A stretch of DNA of 64,000 bases from Prostheceraeus crozeri. Taxonomy: Eukaryota; Platyhelminthes; Polycladida; Euryleptidae. The position numbers and the translations under genes were made by a program. Position 1 is the first letter of the stretch. Each line of letters opens with the position of its first letter. The stretch lies in contig CAJQUW010015440.1 in the NCBI GenBank assembly GCA_907163375.1, forward strand, positions 169,075 through 233,074, written 5' to 3'. The notes beneath the pieces were generated by a model. That model was not told the DNA's origin, did no database searches, and worked only from the letters and a program-made list of their open reading frames with translations. Of this stretch, positions 32,840-47,402 are shown in pieces.

Positions 32840-33273
32840 TCAACGCTTGTTAATACGGAGTACTGTCCTGCGACCCTTGCAGATGACAATTCTTCCTCCG
32901 GCAGTGATGTCCTGAGTCGCTGGATTCTTCACTTCTTCCCAAGTGTGAATGCGTTCCTCACTGTCGCATAATTCTATCTTTTTCTTCAAATGCTTCACCT
33001 GGTCATTGGTGTCGGAGGTCACCACCGCCACAGTCCGTCCTCCAGGGACGATTCCGCGAATCTGACTGATCCTCGCAATCACAGCGCCACCAAAGACAGG
33101 CGCAAGGACATCGCAGATGTCTTCAAATCGCGCCCATCCTGGTCCAAGTGACGGCAGGTGACATTTTACGTAGGGACCTGACCACTTGTCCTTCCCAGTG
33201 CTCTCAACTGATAAACAATTGGTTCGTACAGTGATCTGGGAGGAATCGTAGAAAACCATCAATCTTTCTCCAC
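32840..33273 (-). CDS. Gene 2 terminal exon
   Basis: Acceptor CCCTTGCAG (minus) before 33273, phase 1, 434 nt to the stop. It encodes (S/G)GERLMVFYDSSQ ... YVKCHLPSLGPGWARFEDIC, DVLAPVFGGAVIARI, RIHTWEEV and IVICKGRRTVLRINKR. It keeps the GW.RF, AP(I/V)F, TW and GRRTVL positions of the two plus-strand copies, with Lys replacing the first Gly of CGGRR. Confidence 0.85.
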
Positions 33274-36200
33274 CTGCAAGGGAATATCAAGCAGTCAGTC
33301 TTTTACTTGAACACAGGGACTAAAATGATTGCATCATTTGGTTTTAATGAGTGATTTATTCAAATTTTCCCAATTTCATGAACATGATTACAACTATGTG
33401 TCTATGCGGAACTTTAAACGAGCATTTTCAGTCCATGAAATTGGAAAAAATCTCACTTGAGACTGAACTTCTTCTCGACGATATTTTCGAAATATTTCCT
33501 CCCTAAAAACATCTCTGATATCCAGAAGTTCTTGAAATTTAATTCCTTGAAATATCTAAGATCTAATGCATTTGCTTATCAATGTAGCCATAAAAAGCAC
33601 ACCGGTACGATAAAACTTGAATGAATAGATATCATTCATAAAAATTGAGACCTACGAAGAACCTGGGATACAGCATCCCTCTGATGAAAGTACCTAGAAG
33701 AAGATTCCCCACATCTCAACTAAAACAATAGAAAAACGCATCAAAGGTGTCTGGAAATAAGTTGCAAAGGATAATAAAATCCCTCATTACATCGCTAGAA
33801 GTTATACTACAATCAATTTAGAAATTCCATCTTTTTATCATTTAATCAAACCTATAAACAAAGTCCAGAATTGGAAATACGTCCAATCGTATCTAACTGT
33901 CAAAACGGAACCACCAAATTGTCCTGGTTATTATCGAGGCTACTCTCTCCAATGTTAAAAACATTGTCCCACAACCTGGAATCCAGCTCTAAATTAATCA
34001 ATGAAATACATTCAGCCAACTCAAATGATGTTCTTTACCCGTGTAGTTGTGATGTGGCATCCATGTACATCTCCATACCAATCAGTGATGTAATTTCATG
34101 TGTAATCAATAAATTGATCAATCTTCGATGAACCCAGGTTAGAGGAATATCACTACACCAAGTCGAGAAATTATTAGTGTCTTGCTAGAGAATACGCATT
34201 TCATATTTGACAATCGAATATATATCGGCAAACCAAAGGACTACCTATGGGCTCTTACCTGTCAGGTAAAGTCGCCATAATCTTTATGGATTCATTTGAA
34301 ACAGCACGCCTTGCATCAATGAACAACGTTCCTTTGTTCAAACATTACGTCGACGATTGTGTTGCCTTGATCAACAACAGACAAGACGCAATAACACTAC
34401 TAAATATTCTGAACTCTAAAAACAACAATGTCCACTTCCCAACAGACGATAACTCAATCAGCTTCCTGGATTTTAATGTCATGATAACTACGAATAACGA
34501 AACAATATTTGATTTTTCAATGAAAGAATCGAAAAAGAACATTTTCGTACATTTAGCTTCGAATATTCCACCGCATGACAACTTTGTTACGTCCAGAACG
34601 AAAGAAACCGGATACTTGAGAGATGCTCCAAACCCGAAACTCTTAAATATCATGGATAGCAAATTGACCGGAAGCTGAAAGTAATGGATATCCAGACGAT
34701 TTCATCACCAAGTCAAAACGCTTTAAGAAATCCAGAAAAAACACAACAATTAAGATATCCTTTTCTTTCGCTTTCCCGTTCATCTCTGAAGAAATTGATC
34801 GAGAAATCAAGAAAGTATTCAAGAAAGAAAAGATTAATGCCCGAATTGTAAGAAAAACAAAATCATTATGTCAATAAATCATAATAAATTAAATCATTAT
34901 GTCACTGCCGAACTCCCCGATAAAGAATTCGATTTGCCACAGGAAGAATGTCATTTAACTAACATCATCAACTGTCATCAACTAACATATGAAAAGTGTC
35001 AGAAAAAGTACATAGGAAGCACAGTACGCACTCTACAAGTTAGATGTAAAGAACACACAACTAAGAAAGACTCATCTATGAACATAATCATGCCATACGA
35101 ACATCTTTCAAACTGAAATACTAGCACATGATAATGACAATACAAATCTACGTCTTCGTGAAGCTTGCTACATTAAACAATTAAAACCTAAAATTAGCAA
35201 TAGGAGTGAACTTGAGCAGTTTAGTGACTTCCTTTTCATCTGATTTTAGTTTTTCTTTGTGTGTCTTTCTAGTCAGGTTACTGTAGTTCCACACTTCTAG
35301 TGGTAAATTGTAACCCAGTATTACCTGTTTCGATTGTTTTATGGCAGTCAGTTCAAAGCTATCAAATTGTTCTAGGGACTGGTACAAGGCAACCCAGTAC
35401 CATAGAAATTAATAATACCAGAGAAAGTCCTAGAATGGAAATTGCATGAAAATTATGGCACACTCCGGGGGAACGTAGTTGGGGCAAAAATCAAATTTTG
35501 CGAGCTGGCTTTCTTGTTTTCGGGTTGGCATTTTTAATTATCAAGTCAATTTGTGATCTGGATTGTTGCCCCCTGTCCAAAGATCATGTACACAAAAGCA
35601 ATAGTGAATTTACGAAATACTGCAGCGACAGGATGAAAAAGACGGAGATCCTTTAAAAAGCTCTGTACGTTCATCATTTTGAAATATCGCTCCTATAATC
35701 TATCAAGAGTATAATCAGACACATATGCAGTTGTAATGTCGATTTACAGAGCATGCATTGCTCCAGCTTGAAATCAGAGGCCAAGAAATCTGAGAGTATT
35801 CATTTTACTTAAAAGGCTCCCCTGTTCAATATATTTGAACAATTTTCAAAACCTTTGCATGCTTTTGAATATGAGCTTCCAAAATATCATCACACTATAT
35901 CACATTAATTGAAAGGATCCAGCGAAATTTCATTTATCTGAGAAATGACTGTCTCTAAAGAGCTTTCGATGTGTTTATTCCAGAAAGTGCTGGGTTTCTT
36001 AACCGCTAGAAGGAGAAATTATTCAATAATTAGAATTTCTATCTTTGAATTCTTCAGATATTCTCACAAACAGCACACCGACCACTTTCGATTATGACTC
36101 TGAACTAATTTTTGATTCGCATTCCTGCATTGAAAAATTGGAAAATAGTTGTCAATGACAGCTACAAATAGACACAGCATATTAATCCATGGAATAGTAG

Positions 36201-39098
36201 GCTATTTCACATGAAAAAATGCCACCATCTCACTTAAAATTCTCTTCATGAAAATCCTGCAATTTGCTGTCAACAACTTTCACAACCAACTTGGCAAATG
36301 GTTTGACTATGATACGATGCTTTAGATCGAATCTGATCTACGAACCATAGATCTTTCCATGTGACATCATTCATGCATCATTGTACATAGGCAAGATATC
36401 AAACTTCCATTCTAGTGCACTATCATCCACTTCTATGCCCAGTACTATCTTTCATTTCTATGTGTGCAATGTTTGAGCTACTTTGAACGATTCACTTGCC
36501 TGCAGATGATCAGGTGCTGATCGAAATATATCGCAAATTATATGTAAGAAAGGCGATTAAATTTTGAATATCGAACAAAATTTGGTTCTTTCCAACTCAA
36601 CATAACTATGTCAAACCAAGGCATCTTCACAACGGTACAAAGACAAGTGCTGCTGTCACCATTTCTTGATTTATTCCTAAAATATGCAGCTACAATCAGG
36701 AATGTGCTCATGATAGGGCATTGACGCTGTTCGAGGGAAAATGACTTCCAGAACAACTGTCTCAGTCTTTCTCTTCTTCATTTTGATATACTACATGTAA
36801 AATGCAGTTACCTTACAGCGTAGTAATCCTAGTACAGGCAGTCTGAAGTAAAGTATGCGTGGAGCATCCACATCATTGTCGAATGTTGAATCTCCTATGA
36901 TTATCCTTTGCTTAGCTTGACGTCAAACTGCGGACAATTGAGAGTTTGACGTCACACGCTTATCGTACTTCAAGAACGTCGCCAAAGCTCGTCATACACC
37001 GTTTCCACCATTCCTAGAGGCGACAATCATCAACGTCACAGGACACTAATTTTGTGTGCAAAAACAAACAGTGATGACTTCTATCTTCTGACCTTTGACT
37101 TTAACTCACGTTCTTTTATTTCATTTCGTATATAAACGTTTTCCATGATTTATCTGTAAATACAACGTACCGCTTGACGAGAGTCGTCGAAAGGCCTCGC
37201 GACTATAATTTAATGATGAAACAGTTGTTGTGTCTTCAATTAATATGCAATACTACATCGGCCTCACGTTGCTTAAAAATGGATACGAATATTTGCACAG
37301 TCACACAATGGTAGTGCATGAGAACCACACTTACCCACATGTGCATTTGCTTGTGGAGGATTGAACGTCTGAGTTGCCACGTCTGAAGGACAAAGGATGA
37401 TTCATCAATTGAGGTAAAAGACGGGAGATAACTGCATCGTATTATTCATTTTATTGTTAGACCATGACTTTTTCCATGTTCATATATTCCCAAAAATCGC
37501 TTGATTTGGCATATTGGAATGCTAAATTTCTTCTCTAATTTTCTGAATATTTTCACTTTTTTAACATTTGGTAAATTGACAGTAAACATTTTGAAAATGA
37601 AGATATAGGATGATCTTCTGCCATGTAGTGCAAGAGGATTTAGGCTGATCATTTGAAGCGTATTAAATGCTAGTTACTGAACCTAAAATCTATGACATGC
37701 AAATTTAAGATTCTAATCAGTTAAAAGACTCACATCTATGATAATATTCTACATAGCCCACGCAGCTCAAAGCATTAAAGTATGTCAAGCTTGAGATATC
37801 CACGAGTTCAAATTGCGAACCATAGAAATCACTTCAATGCCATTTTCACTGGGAATGCGGAGATGTACGGTGAAAGGCTCCTACCTCAATGGCATTACAT
37901 GGCAGAAATATACAGAAATATTGACCGGGATGCCACAGTTGTGAATTCTTTAGCACACAGCAGCCATATTCACTTAAGTACTAATTGTCCAGGGTGTGTC
38001 ACCGAAGAAGCGGAGAAAAAATAAACGCAGCAAATATGAGACTTCTGAGACAAGGATGTCAATTCACGCCCATAGCTTCTGAGACTGTTGGTGTTCCTGG
38101 ACCTGAAACGCTCGAGTTCTTGTCGGAACTTGAAGCCAGAATTGCAGCGGCACTAAGTCGTTTTCCTACTTGATCCGACGGATTCAGTTTGTCATTCTTG
38201 TGGGCATCGCTGCTGTTATAAGACGCACGTTTCCGGTGTAGGAGTTTCGCTTTTTTGCATTTATTTTCTTTTGTTTTTGGATTTGTTTTAATTTATACGT
38301 TAAATTTCTGTTTTTTGTAAATTGATGTAATTCTCAAATTATACACGAATTTCACAGGAAAACGTGGTATTATATAGAAAATTAGAAGGTTCATAATTCT
38401 TTAATTACGGCCGTCCAATCTGGCATTGAAGATACATAGCGACTTTCATAAAAAAATGACAGTTGACATATTTGTTGACAATCCTACTTGCTCATTAACA
38501 ATGCGATGCCAACGACGCTGTCGCCTTGTGGTAGAGTGTTTGCCCTGGGTCCGGGAGACCTTGGCTCAAACCTTGAACATGTCGTAAACGGATTGCAAAT
38601 TTTCACTGCTTATTTAACCCATTCAACCTTTTGTTACCCGGGCAATATTAGCCTTCTAAAGGCTCTTACATTTTGTGATTCAATCATTCCGAAAATTGTC
38701 GTGACATGCAGTTGGCGCAAGCATGTTTCTATGGTGTCTTTCTTCTTTACCAGCTCGATCATCGCATCACTCATCAAAACCAATTTTGAAAATTTGAATT
38801 CCACTTTTCAAAAAATGAATCATTATGAAGTGGCTGATCAAAACTAATGCTAGAAGACACTGAAAAGCAACATGTTTTGCTCAGTTGCTACATGAAAACC
38901 TCCAAAGACAATGTTTGGAGCAAAGCTGGAAACGTATCACTTTCTGTGACCGTGACCCAGGTGATTCGGCGACCCTATGACCCGTTTCCAGCTCTGGTTT
39001 AGAGCATGTTTGTTTGCATGGGAATAATTAAGCGGCGCTAAATGCAGCTCAAATGGAGATTTTGAAAATATATATGCAAATCAGGTGTAGGCTGCAAC

Positions 39099-39158
<60 letters not shown>

Positions 39159-42100
39159 TGCAGAAATTGCAGAGCTTCTCATACAAATGAATGAATGAAT
39201 GAACCAAATACATTGTGAAGCTGTGAGATTGCGGCCCGCCATCACATTGCAGTTGGCCATGTTCCATTGCATCATCAATTCACTGATCCAAGCAAGTTAA
39301 GTTTTCTGTTGCTTAAGAATGCATTGATTCGGCGACAGTATTGCCAATCTGTGGTTTAATATTGCCATTCGCACAACGATATTCGATAGGTTTGAGAGGA
39401 GTGTCTCTCTTTTCTATGTTGAATAATGCTAAAAGTAAATATGCATGTACACTGTAAATCGCTCAATACCAATCACATACGAAGGGTTCATACCAAAATA
39501 TTTATTTGGTATATTTCTGTATTCTCTTGGTTTATAGTTGTATGCTTTTCTTATGTTTTTTCAAGTGTGGTATACTTTACATACTAGAGCCATACCAGCA
39601 CAATGTTAAAAGAAAGCATCAATCATGTCCAAAGTGTGTTGATTTAAAGCCTTTTGTCAATAAAGATCACACTAATGTTACTACTGTTCTGTAAGTAGTG
39701 ACATAATGACATTCAAGAGTCATACTTCGAATACTGAATTAGATTTTAATACACGTAATTCTAAGGCATTTCATGAATAATCAATAAGTATTCAACCATC
39801 AACAATCATGCATTATGTAATTTTGAAATTAAGCATATTATCAATCCGAAATATAAACACATCATAATTCATGAACGCAAAAAATAGTTTTGTTTGAGAT
39901 ATATAAGTCAACATGGTTGCACAAAAGATATCGTTTGAATGAATTGATGTTTATCAACTTGGTTCATAAAATAGAGCTAACTAAACGTCCTGTTAATGTT
40001 GCCAGACAAGTAGCAACGATGTCAAACTCGTGGAGCGCAAAATTCACTATAAATCTAATCTAGTTGATTATCACTCCATCAAACAAAAAATATTCACGAC
40101 TGGTATTACCGAAAAAAGTTATTTGACAGTAGTATGTAACACATGTATTTTTTTGTTATGTGACTTAAAGATGCTCATACGAAACACATACCAGAGGCAT
40201 ACGAATAAGGATGAATTTGCATCGGGTCTCGTGTAAAAAACATACCAACAACTCGTACTTCAGTGTAAAACAGCCAATCACAGATAGAATAGTTTGCATC
40301 GCTACATACCAATCACATACGAAAAAAGTAAGTGAGATGTGGTATGAAAAACATACCAGATCTCTGTAAACATATATGAGAATCTCGTATCAGATGTTAG
40401 TTTCAAATTGTATGTAATTTTGGTATATGTTTGTATGTAATTTTCGTATCCAGTGATTTACAGTGTAGATCTCCGCTTGAGATGACAAGGTTTGATGCAT
40501 CTTGAATTAACTTATTAACCTCATCAATTATAACTGCATTAATTGATAAGCCACAGTTTACTGAATTATCAAAATTCAAGTCTAGTGAAATGTTCCAAAA
40601 AGCGTAAATCTTCTGAATTGCGCATGTTTGCAAGTGTAGCTTCAAAAGCACTTGCTGTCTATCGATGAAGTCTTGAATTGCCGTTTTACAAGTTATTTGG
40701 CCATTTTTATTGGCATCAGCACCGAAGTTGTCAATTGCTGCAAACCGTTTCATTTTAATACCATTATAATACAAGCTGTGGACCCCCATGCTCCATAATT
40801 GACTTCATAGCACTCACGGTTGGCCTACATTTCGATATCAGTGCAGGTAAGAATTAGGTTCAAATTAAGGTCCAAATCCTTCCCGGAATCTCGATGCACT
40901 TCACTGAGTGGATAGGGTGAAGCAGACCGACCAGAAAATTGCCTCCAGAAAAATCAGTTTCATTAGCTGCAGGAGGTTGAACTGATGGCCAGGTGGTGTT
41001 GACATGTCTGAGATCATTTATTGCGAATAAAAGTGCCAATTTGCTCACATGCTGTAGAGTTGAGAGCGGCACAGAATTTACAGACTCGAGACCAGTCAGC
41101 TTCGGCGCGCGATTCAAATTCTTTGCTGAACAGCATCATCTTTAGCGATGTCCACATAACCATCATAATACGAAGACAGTAGGGCGCTAAATGAAGGACT
41201 GATACTATGCATTTTATGCTGTAAAAATTGGAAAAGCTTGCTCATTGAATCACAGGCTATTCTACGGTTCATCGCTGGATACGAAAATTGCATACAAGCA
41301 GGGGTGTAGTGGGACCGGAACGCACCGGAACGGCGTTCCGGTAATTAGGATTTGACCGGATTTGACCGGAACGCGCGTTCAGGTATTTATCTCGAGATGG
41401 AATATTCAGTTACGAGCATTGTTATTCTATTGTCACCTGTACTATTGTCATTCTATCAATTTTTTAAGGTTTATTACCCTGATGGATTTAACCTAATCCC
41501 ACACATCTACGGTTAAATGCTAATAATGTTGCAAATTTCAGCTCAATAGTGTCTTGGAGTGGCTCATTGTTTTGCAAGTTTACCTTTTCTCATCAGTCTG
41601 CATTAGTGCATGCGCCTTGATCCTGTGTGAGCGTGCGTTCACACAAACACGAATACTCGTCTCATCTGAACGATAAGTTTCGAACGATAAGTTTCCAAAT
41701 TTTTCGCTTCGGGCAGCCAATGGTGCAGCCGGTGTGACGTCGATCGACCTCAATGAGGTAAGCTGGCAAGTGAGATGTCGCCAAGGATTGGTGCCTTATG
41801 AATGAAGTGAAGCCTTTCACTGATCATTTTTTCGACATTCCCAACGTCTATCTAGTGCTCTTTAGCTAGTGATACAGTGCTTCTATTTTATATTATCGAT
41901 CACATCATCAGCTCGTCATACAACGCTTCTGCTATACGTGTATTATATACTGTACATGAATGATGTACGCGTGATTCAGAGACACTCGTCCCACTATATG
42001 CCGTATTATCTGCTGAATAAGTTTGCTACTTGTAGCCTATTCACGTACATTCGAATGCCATTGTCTCAGGCTAAACTCGTAAATTGGTGAGAGGGAGAAG

Positions 42101-45100
42101 CTTTCTGAAGTATGTAAATAAGTCAGTGTGTGAGTCGGGCTGTGCTGTAGGCCAATATTGTGTATCATAGTTATGTAGGTCTAATTAGAAAGTAGCGTAT
42201 AGTTAACGGCACTTTTCGGGTTTCCCCCCCCCCCACATTTGATATCAACATTCACAAGTATTGTACGGTATTTATGAAAGAGATTCTCTAGCTGTCACTA
42301 CCACTTTCGTTCTTGAACACCATTACCTAGAGAGCTGAGAAAGCAAACTTTTTAGGTTCTGCAAGAAGTATGCAGTCCTCCTGCGTTGTAGTTCATTGTA
42401 GACAACAATCCCTTGAAGTTCGTGATCACAGTTAAATGAATAAGTCGCGCTCGCATCTCATATTCCTATCAATATCTATTGAGCCAATCCTTCATGCAAA
42501 TGATACTTTATTGTGGTTATGTACGTACAATCTTTAGCGCCTTGGGTTAGGGTTGGGGTTATAGGGAATCCTGCGTGATTTATGCTGATAGACAAATGTG
42601 GGGGGGGAACCCGAAAAGAGCCTAGTTAACTTGATTACTGTTACTCCTTTTTATTTCTCGGCCGCTGGGGCGGATCCTAGGGGGGTTCACCGGGTGCTCG
42701 GGAACCTATGCTCAAATTTTTGAAATCTCCCTCTAAATGACAGTTTAGCAATTTTTATTTAGCAAGTTTATATATATATAAGTTTTTATATATAAGTTTT
42801 TATATTAGCAAGTTTTTATTTTAGCAACTATGACTGACCATTCTCAATCATATTGAGATGAACTCCAGGGACTTGGTCGCCCTGAGTGGGCGGGGAACCT
42901 ATGCTCAATTTTTTGAAATCTCCCTCTAGATGACTTATTTTACGATTATTTCACCAAAATGATTTATATGTTGCCATTCTTGATCATGGCCATCTTTCCT
43001 AATGATATCTTAAAAATTTTCAGATGCTGCCACCTATAAAGAAAGCGCGGCAGTCTAAGCTGTCTTTTCTGACACCTGTCTCGAGTGCCTCAACAGCCGC
43101 TTCCGCCAACGCCAACCCTGTCTCGAGTGCCTCAACTGCCGCCTCCGCCAACGCCAACCCTGTCTCGAGTGCCTCAACTGCCGCCTCCGCCATCGCCAAC
43201 CCTGTCTCGAGTGCCTCAACTGCCGCCTCCGCCATCGCCAACCCTGTCTCGAGTGCCTCAACTGCCGCCTCCGCCAACGCCAACCCTGTCTCGAGTGCCT
43301 CAACTGCCGCCTCCACTTGCGTTGATACATCATCATCATGGCCAAATGTTTATTCGGCTGAGATGTGGGAAGAGAAGGTGAAGGCCTATCCATGGTTGAT
43401 ATGCCAAGATGGCAAATTAGGCTGTTCGGTCTGCCGGAGTATTGGTCATATGGGAGGTCATCAAATTCGAGGCCCTGGTGTTTCGAAGGCATGGGCCAAT
43501 TCGGAAGTGACGTTCAATGGCAAAGAGCGTCGGCAGCAGCTGTCTTCTTTACGAAAGAAGATAAAGGAGCACTTGGAGTCTCAAGCCCACAAAATACGTG
43601 AAAATATACATGATACTTCAAGAAGTAAAACGATGGATAAAGCGATCGATAAGCTAAACGCGGTAGAGTTGCAACACACCGAAAAAGTGCTGCGCACAGC
43701 GTACTACATAGCGAAAAACGATCGGCCTTACTCAGACCATCCTCATCTACTACAGCTGCAAAGGTTGAATGGCGTCGACATCGGAATTGGCTTGCGGTCA
43801 AGATGGACGGCCACTCAAATGATTGATCATGTCGCAGCGGAAATGAAAGCAAAAGTTTGTCGACAGATACAAAGCCAGGAGGCGAAACTGGCGATTTTGA
43901 TTGACGAGAGTACGCTCATCGACAAGTCGGTTCTTATCATTTACTTGAACACAAAAGTTGGAGAGAATGTGGTGGAATTCTTCTTCCTTGATTTGGTAGA
44001 ACTCCCAAATCAGGATGCAAAGTCTATTCTTGATTCGCTCCTAGAAACACTTGCCTCCTATGGATTTGATGAGCAGTACCTCAAGAGAAACCTCTTGGCC
44101 TTTGCCAGCGACGGTGAAAGTGTGATGGTGGGGAGAAAATCTGGCGTTGCCACAAGGATGAAGCAACTGTTCCCTGAAATTGTCCTGTGGCACTGCTTAA
44201 ACCACAGACTGGAGCTAGCAGTTAGCGATGCCATTAAAAACATTCAGGCAATCAATCACTTCCAGGCGTTCGTAGAAAAGTTGTATTCTATCTACAGTAT
44301 GTCTCCCAAGAATGTTCGTGCCTTGGAGGAGTGCTCTCTAAGTCTGGGAAAGCAAATGTTGAAAATTGGAAAGATATTCTCAGTTCGATGGGTTGCCAGC
44401 TCTTTCCGAACAGTGCAGGCCGTCTGGCACTCGTTCGATGCCCTACATAAGCATTTCAAGAATCAATCTGGAGATGTTTACAAGGGTCTGGCAACGAAAT
44501 TGGCTTCACCAGAGTTCTTGGAAGACTTGGCTCTCATATACGACACCCTATTCGAAATAAAAGAACTGTCGGAAATGCTGCAAAAGAGAGTAACCAGTCT
44601 TGACAAAGCCGACAAAATGATCCATCGATGCATCCTGAGATTGCGCGTAATGAAGGAAAAGCCTGGTACAAAAACCCTGGAGGCAATGGTTGATGTCAAA
44701 GAAGGTGTGCACATGGGTGTCCAACTGACATCGAACAAACGGCACTTCCAAATCAATAGACAACAGTTTCTGGACAGTCTCATTGAGAGCATGTCGTCCA
44801 GAATGAACTCCAACGAAAACAAACTGATGGCACAAGTTCGGCTGCTAAACAGCGACAACTGGCCGACAGAAATCCAGCCTGGATTCGGGCATGAAGAAAT
44901 CCGAGCCTTGGCACACCGTCTACACCTTCCACCAGCATTGACGGCAAACGCATTCGACGACTACGTTGAAAATACCGGGCGACGAGCACCTGGCGAAATT
45001 CAAAAGGTGATAAACAGACTCCAGGTTGTACCCTCCAGCACTGCTGAATGTGAGAGAGGATTCAGTGCCATGAACCTCATCAGCACGGACTGTCGCTCCA

Positions 45101-47366
45101 GTTTGACTGTGTCGCATTTGTCATCACTGATGTTTGTGAAAATTCAGGGCCCTCCTCTCGGCGTGTGGAATTCGACGGACTACGCCAGAAGTTGGCTGCG
45201 AAACCACCGGAGCGCAGATGACAAACGCATACGATCAGCAAAGGAGACTCATCAAGACACATGTGAATCTGCATTGTGGGTTTTTTTGTAAAATGCTGTC
45301 TTTTGCAATGTGTCGACTTCCGTCTACTCGTACATTGAAAATCCCCCCTTGTTTATCCCTTGTGATACATGTAGTTTAAACAATTTGGAAAGATGAATTA
45401 GTGAAATATCAATTTGTATAATAGGCCTATATTTTCTTCGTATCATGGACAGTTTTGTTAAACCATTCACATGCTATTGCATTTTTGTTATCGATCGTGC
45501 AGCATTAACTGAGCTCATTGATTAGCTGCAAGTTGCAGTCCTGTTACCACGTTTGACTATATCATTTGTTTCAGTCATCTGTTCAGAGTTTACTCCTGTT
45601 TTCATTGAAGTATACAAATTTCAAACGAATAAGAACTGCAGATTTTTGCTTGCAAATATGACATAAGATTTTCATGGAATCAGCGTTCCGGTACAAAATT
45701 TTTTACCACTACGCCCCTGCATACAAGCATATACCAAATTCACATACAATTTGAAACTAACATTTGATACGATATTCTCGTATGTGTAGAGAGATCCGGT
45801 ATGTTTTTCATACGAAATCTCACTTACTTTCCTATGTGATTGGTATGTAGCGATACGAGCTATTATATCTATGATTGGCTGTTTTACAAAGAAATACGAG
45901 TTGTTGGTATGTTTTATATCCGAAGCCCGATGCAAATTCGTCCTCATTCGTACGTCTCTCGTATGTAGAGCCACAGGGTGAGTGTATTAGGTAGAGTGGT
46001 AACTCCGCATTTATTAAATCCCTAATGCGTATACACTTTCGATTTTATCAAATGAACCGAATCTGAGATATGCAAATTTTTGAAGTTTTGAAGAAATTAC
46101 AACGGAGTTTAGTGATCATGATAATAATGCGGAAGGAATGATGGTATTTTACAGATGCTCAGTGTCATGACAGCATTGGAGATTTAATGTTCGTTGAATT
46201 AGCAATTCGACGGATTCCTATTACTTTCATGCTCAACCTCAAGAGTATTTTCTTAAGCGTGATCATTTACAAGCAACCTGCCACTGGCAGAGCAAAATCA
46301 CATAATCAAAGACAATGACTTCATTTAACTTTGAAAGATGTAAATGGGTCCACATCAATATTCGATTCAAGAAATGAAACATGAATTTAGTGAATCATAA
46401 AATCATGCCGATGAAAATTGAATTAAAAACTTGAAATTTCAGACAAGAAAGCACGAATACAATCGTGACTTTTTCATGAAGACTTTCATTATAAGAAAGA
46501 TAATGAAATTCCCTTGACAATCAGCTTGATTTTCGATTAGTTAGGATGCTTTTCAGCAAATATTCATTCCTTTTGATATCCAACTTGTTTCATACTACTT
46601 ATATAGGAGAGTCATCTCGGTAGTATATAAATTTGCAAAGTTTTGACTTTTTTCAAACTGCTCAAATAATTTTGTGGACCACGGGAGCGTAATCTGCGCA
46701 AAAAACTGAATCTTTTTATATAAAAATTTTCACCGTATGCAGTAGGGTGGATCAAAAAATCGAAATTGGTCAAGTCTTTGGTCTATGGTTATTTTGAACT
46801 CCCATGCAAAATTTCAGTGAATTTGGACAAGGTCTACTATCCCCACAGTGGCCATCTATTTGTTGACTATTTTCTTTTTTTTAGTTTTTTCGCCAATTTA
46901 CGCTAGTTGAAGCTGTATTACATAGTACTTCCTAATGAGCTAGAGCCTTGAAACTCTAGGTGCAAGTGGATGTTGACAGCCTTTTTTGATTGAAGCAAAA
47001 CGTGATCTCCGCAAGAAACTGAATATTTTTATATAAAAATCTTCATTGTAAACAGATACTTGTTTGAGTCGACACTGCCTACATATGCTTACTCTATGTG
47101 TAGAGCTTTAAGTCAAATAGCAACAAATTACATACTACTGTCAAATAACTTTTTCAGTCTCTTTTTCATGACCACCGTCTCAAGCAAGTTCTTCGAAAGA
47201 ACTCGCCATTTCTGTGAACCTCACCCTTTTGAACGGTACATTTATGGGGTTAGTCAATGAGCTGTGTGCAAGGTCAATTAATTACTGATGCAGGCGAATA
47301 CAATGTTTTGGCCACTTTTCGGCCTCATTTAACCACATTCTCACATGCATCACCTATCAGAAGCAT

Positions 47367-47402
<36 letters not shown>

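Larger units (their letters stand above)
41299..45719 (+). mobile_element. Complete autonomous-looking hAT transposon
   Basis: A 4421-bp element with ends CAGGGGTGTAGTGG and CCACTACGCCCCTG, subterminal CCGGAACGC / GCGTTCCGG, and a perfect 8-bp duplication CATACAAG (41291-41298, 45720-45727). It encodes an uninterrupted 755-residue transposase (43024-45291). A 415-bp MITE is nested at 42208-42622. Two ~45-bp direct copies (GGAACCTATGCTCAA...CTCCCTCTA) at about 42702 and 42892 lie before the gene. It is inserted in MITE X copy 2, within the last intron of gene 2, antisense to the gene. Confidence 0.93.
41262..47160 (-). mobile_element. MITE X, copy 2, split by a hAT and a family A MITE
   Basis: Fragments at about 41262-41298, 45728-45971 and 47107-47160 match, in order and inverted, the copy at 39450-40465 (for example GTTATTTGACAGTAGTATGT in the first copy and its complement at 47130). 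Removing the hAT (41299-45719) and MITE A (45972-47098), with one duplication each, restores a continuous element. Homology is lost near 47160, so the far end is missing or too diverged. Confidence 0.75.

Noticed and set aside
42540-42565. Telomere-like TTAGGGTTGGGGTTA
   Set aside because: A single irregular occurrence inside a nested MITE, not a repeat tract.
43020-43492. Antisense open frames over the transposase start (Ala/Glu and Arg/Gln repeats)
   Set aside because: They are shadows of the 42-bp in-frame repeat of the transposase.
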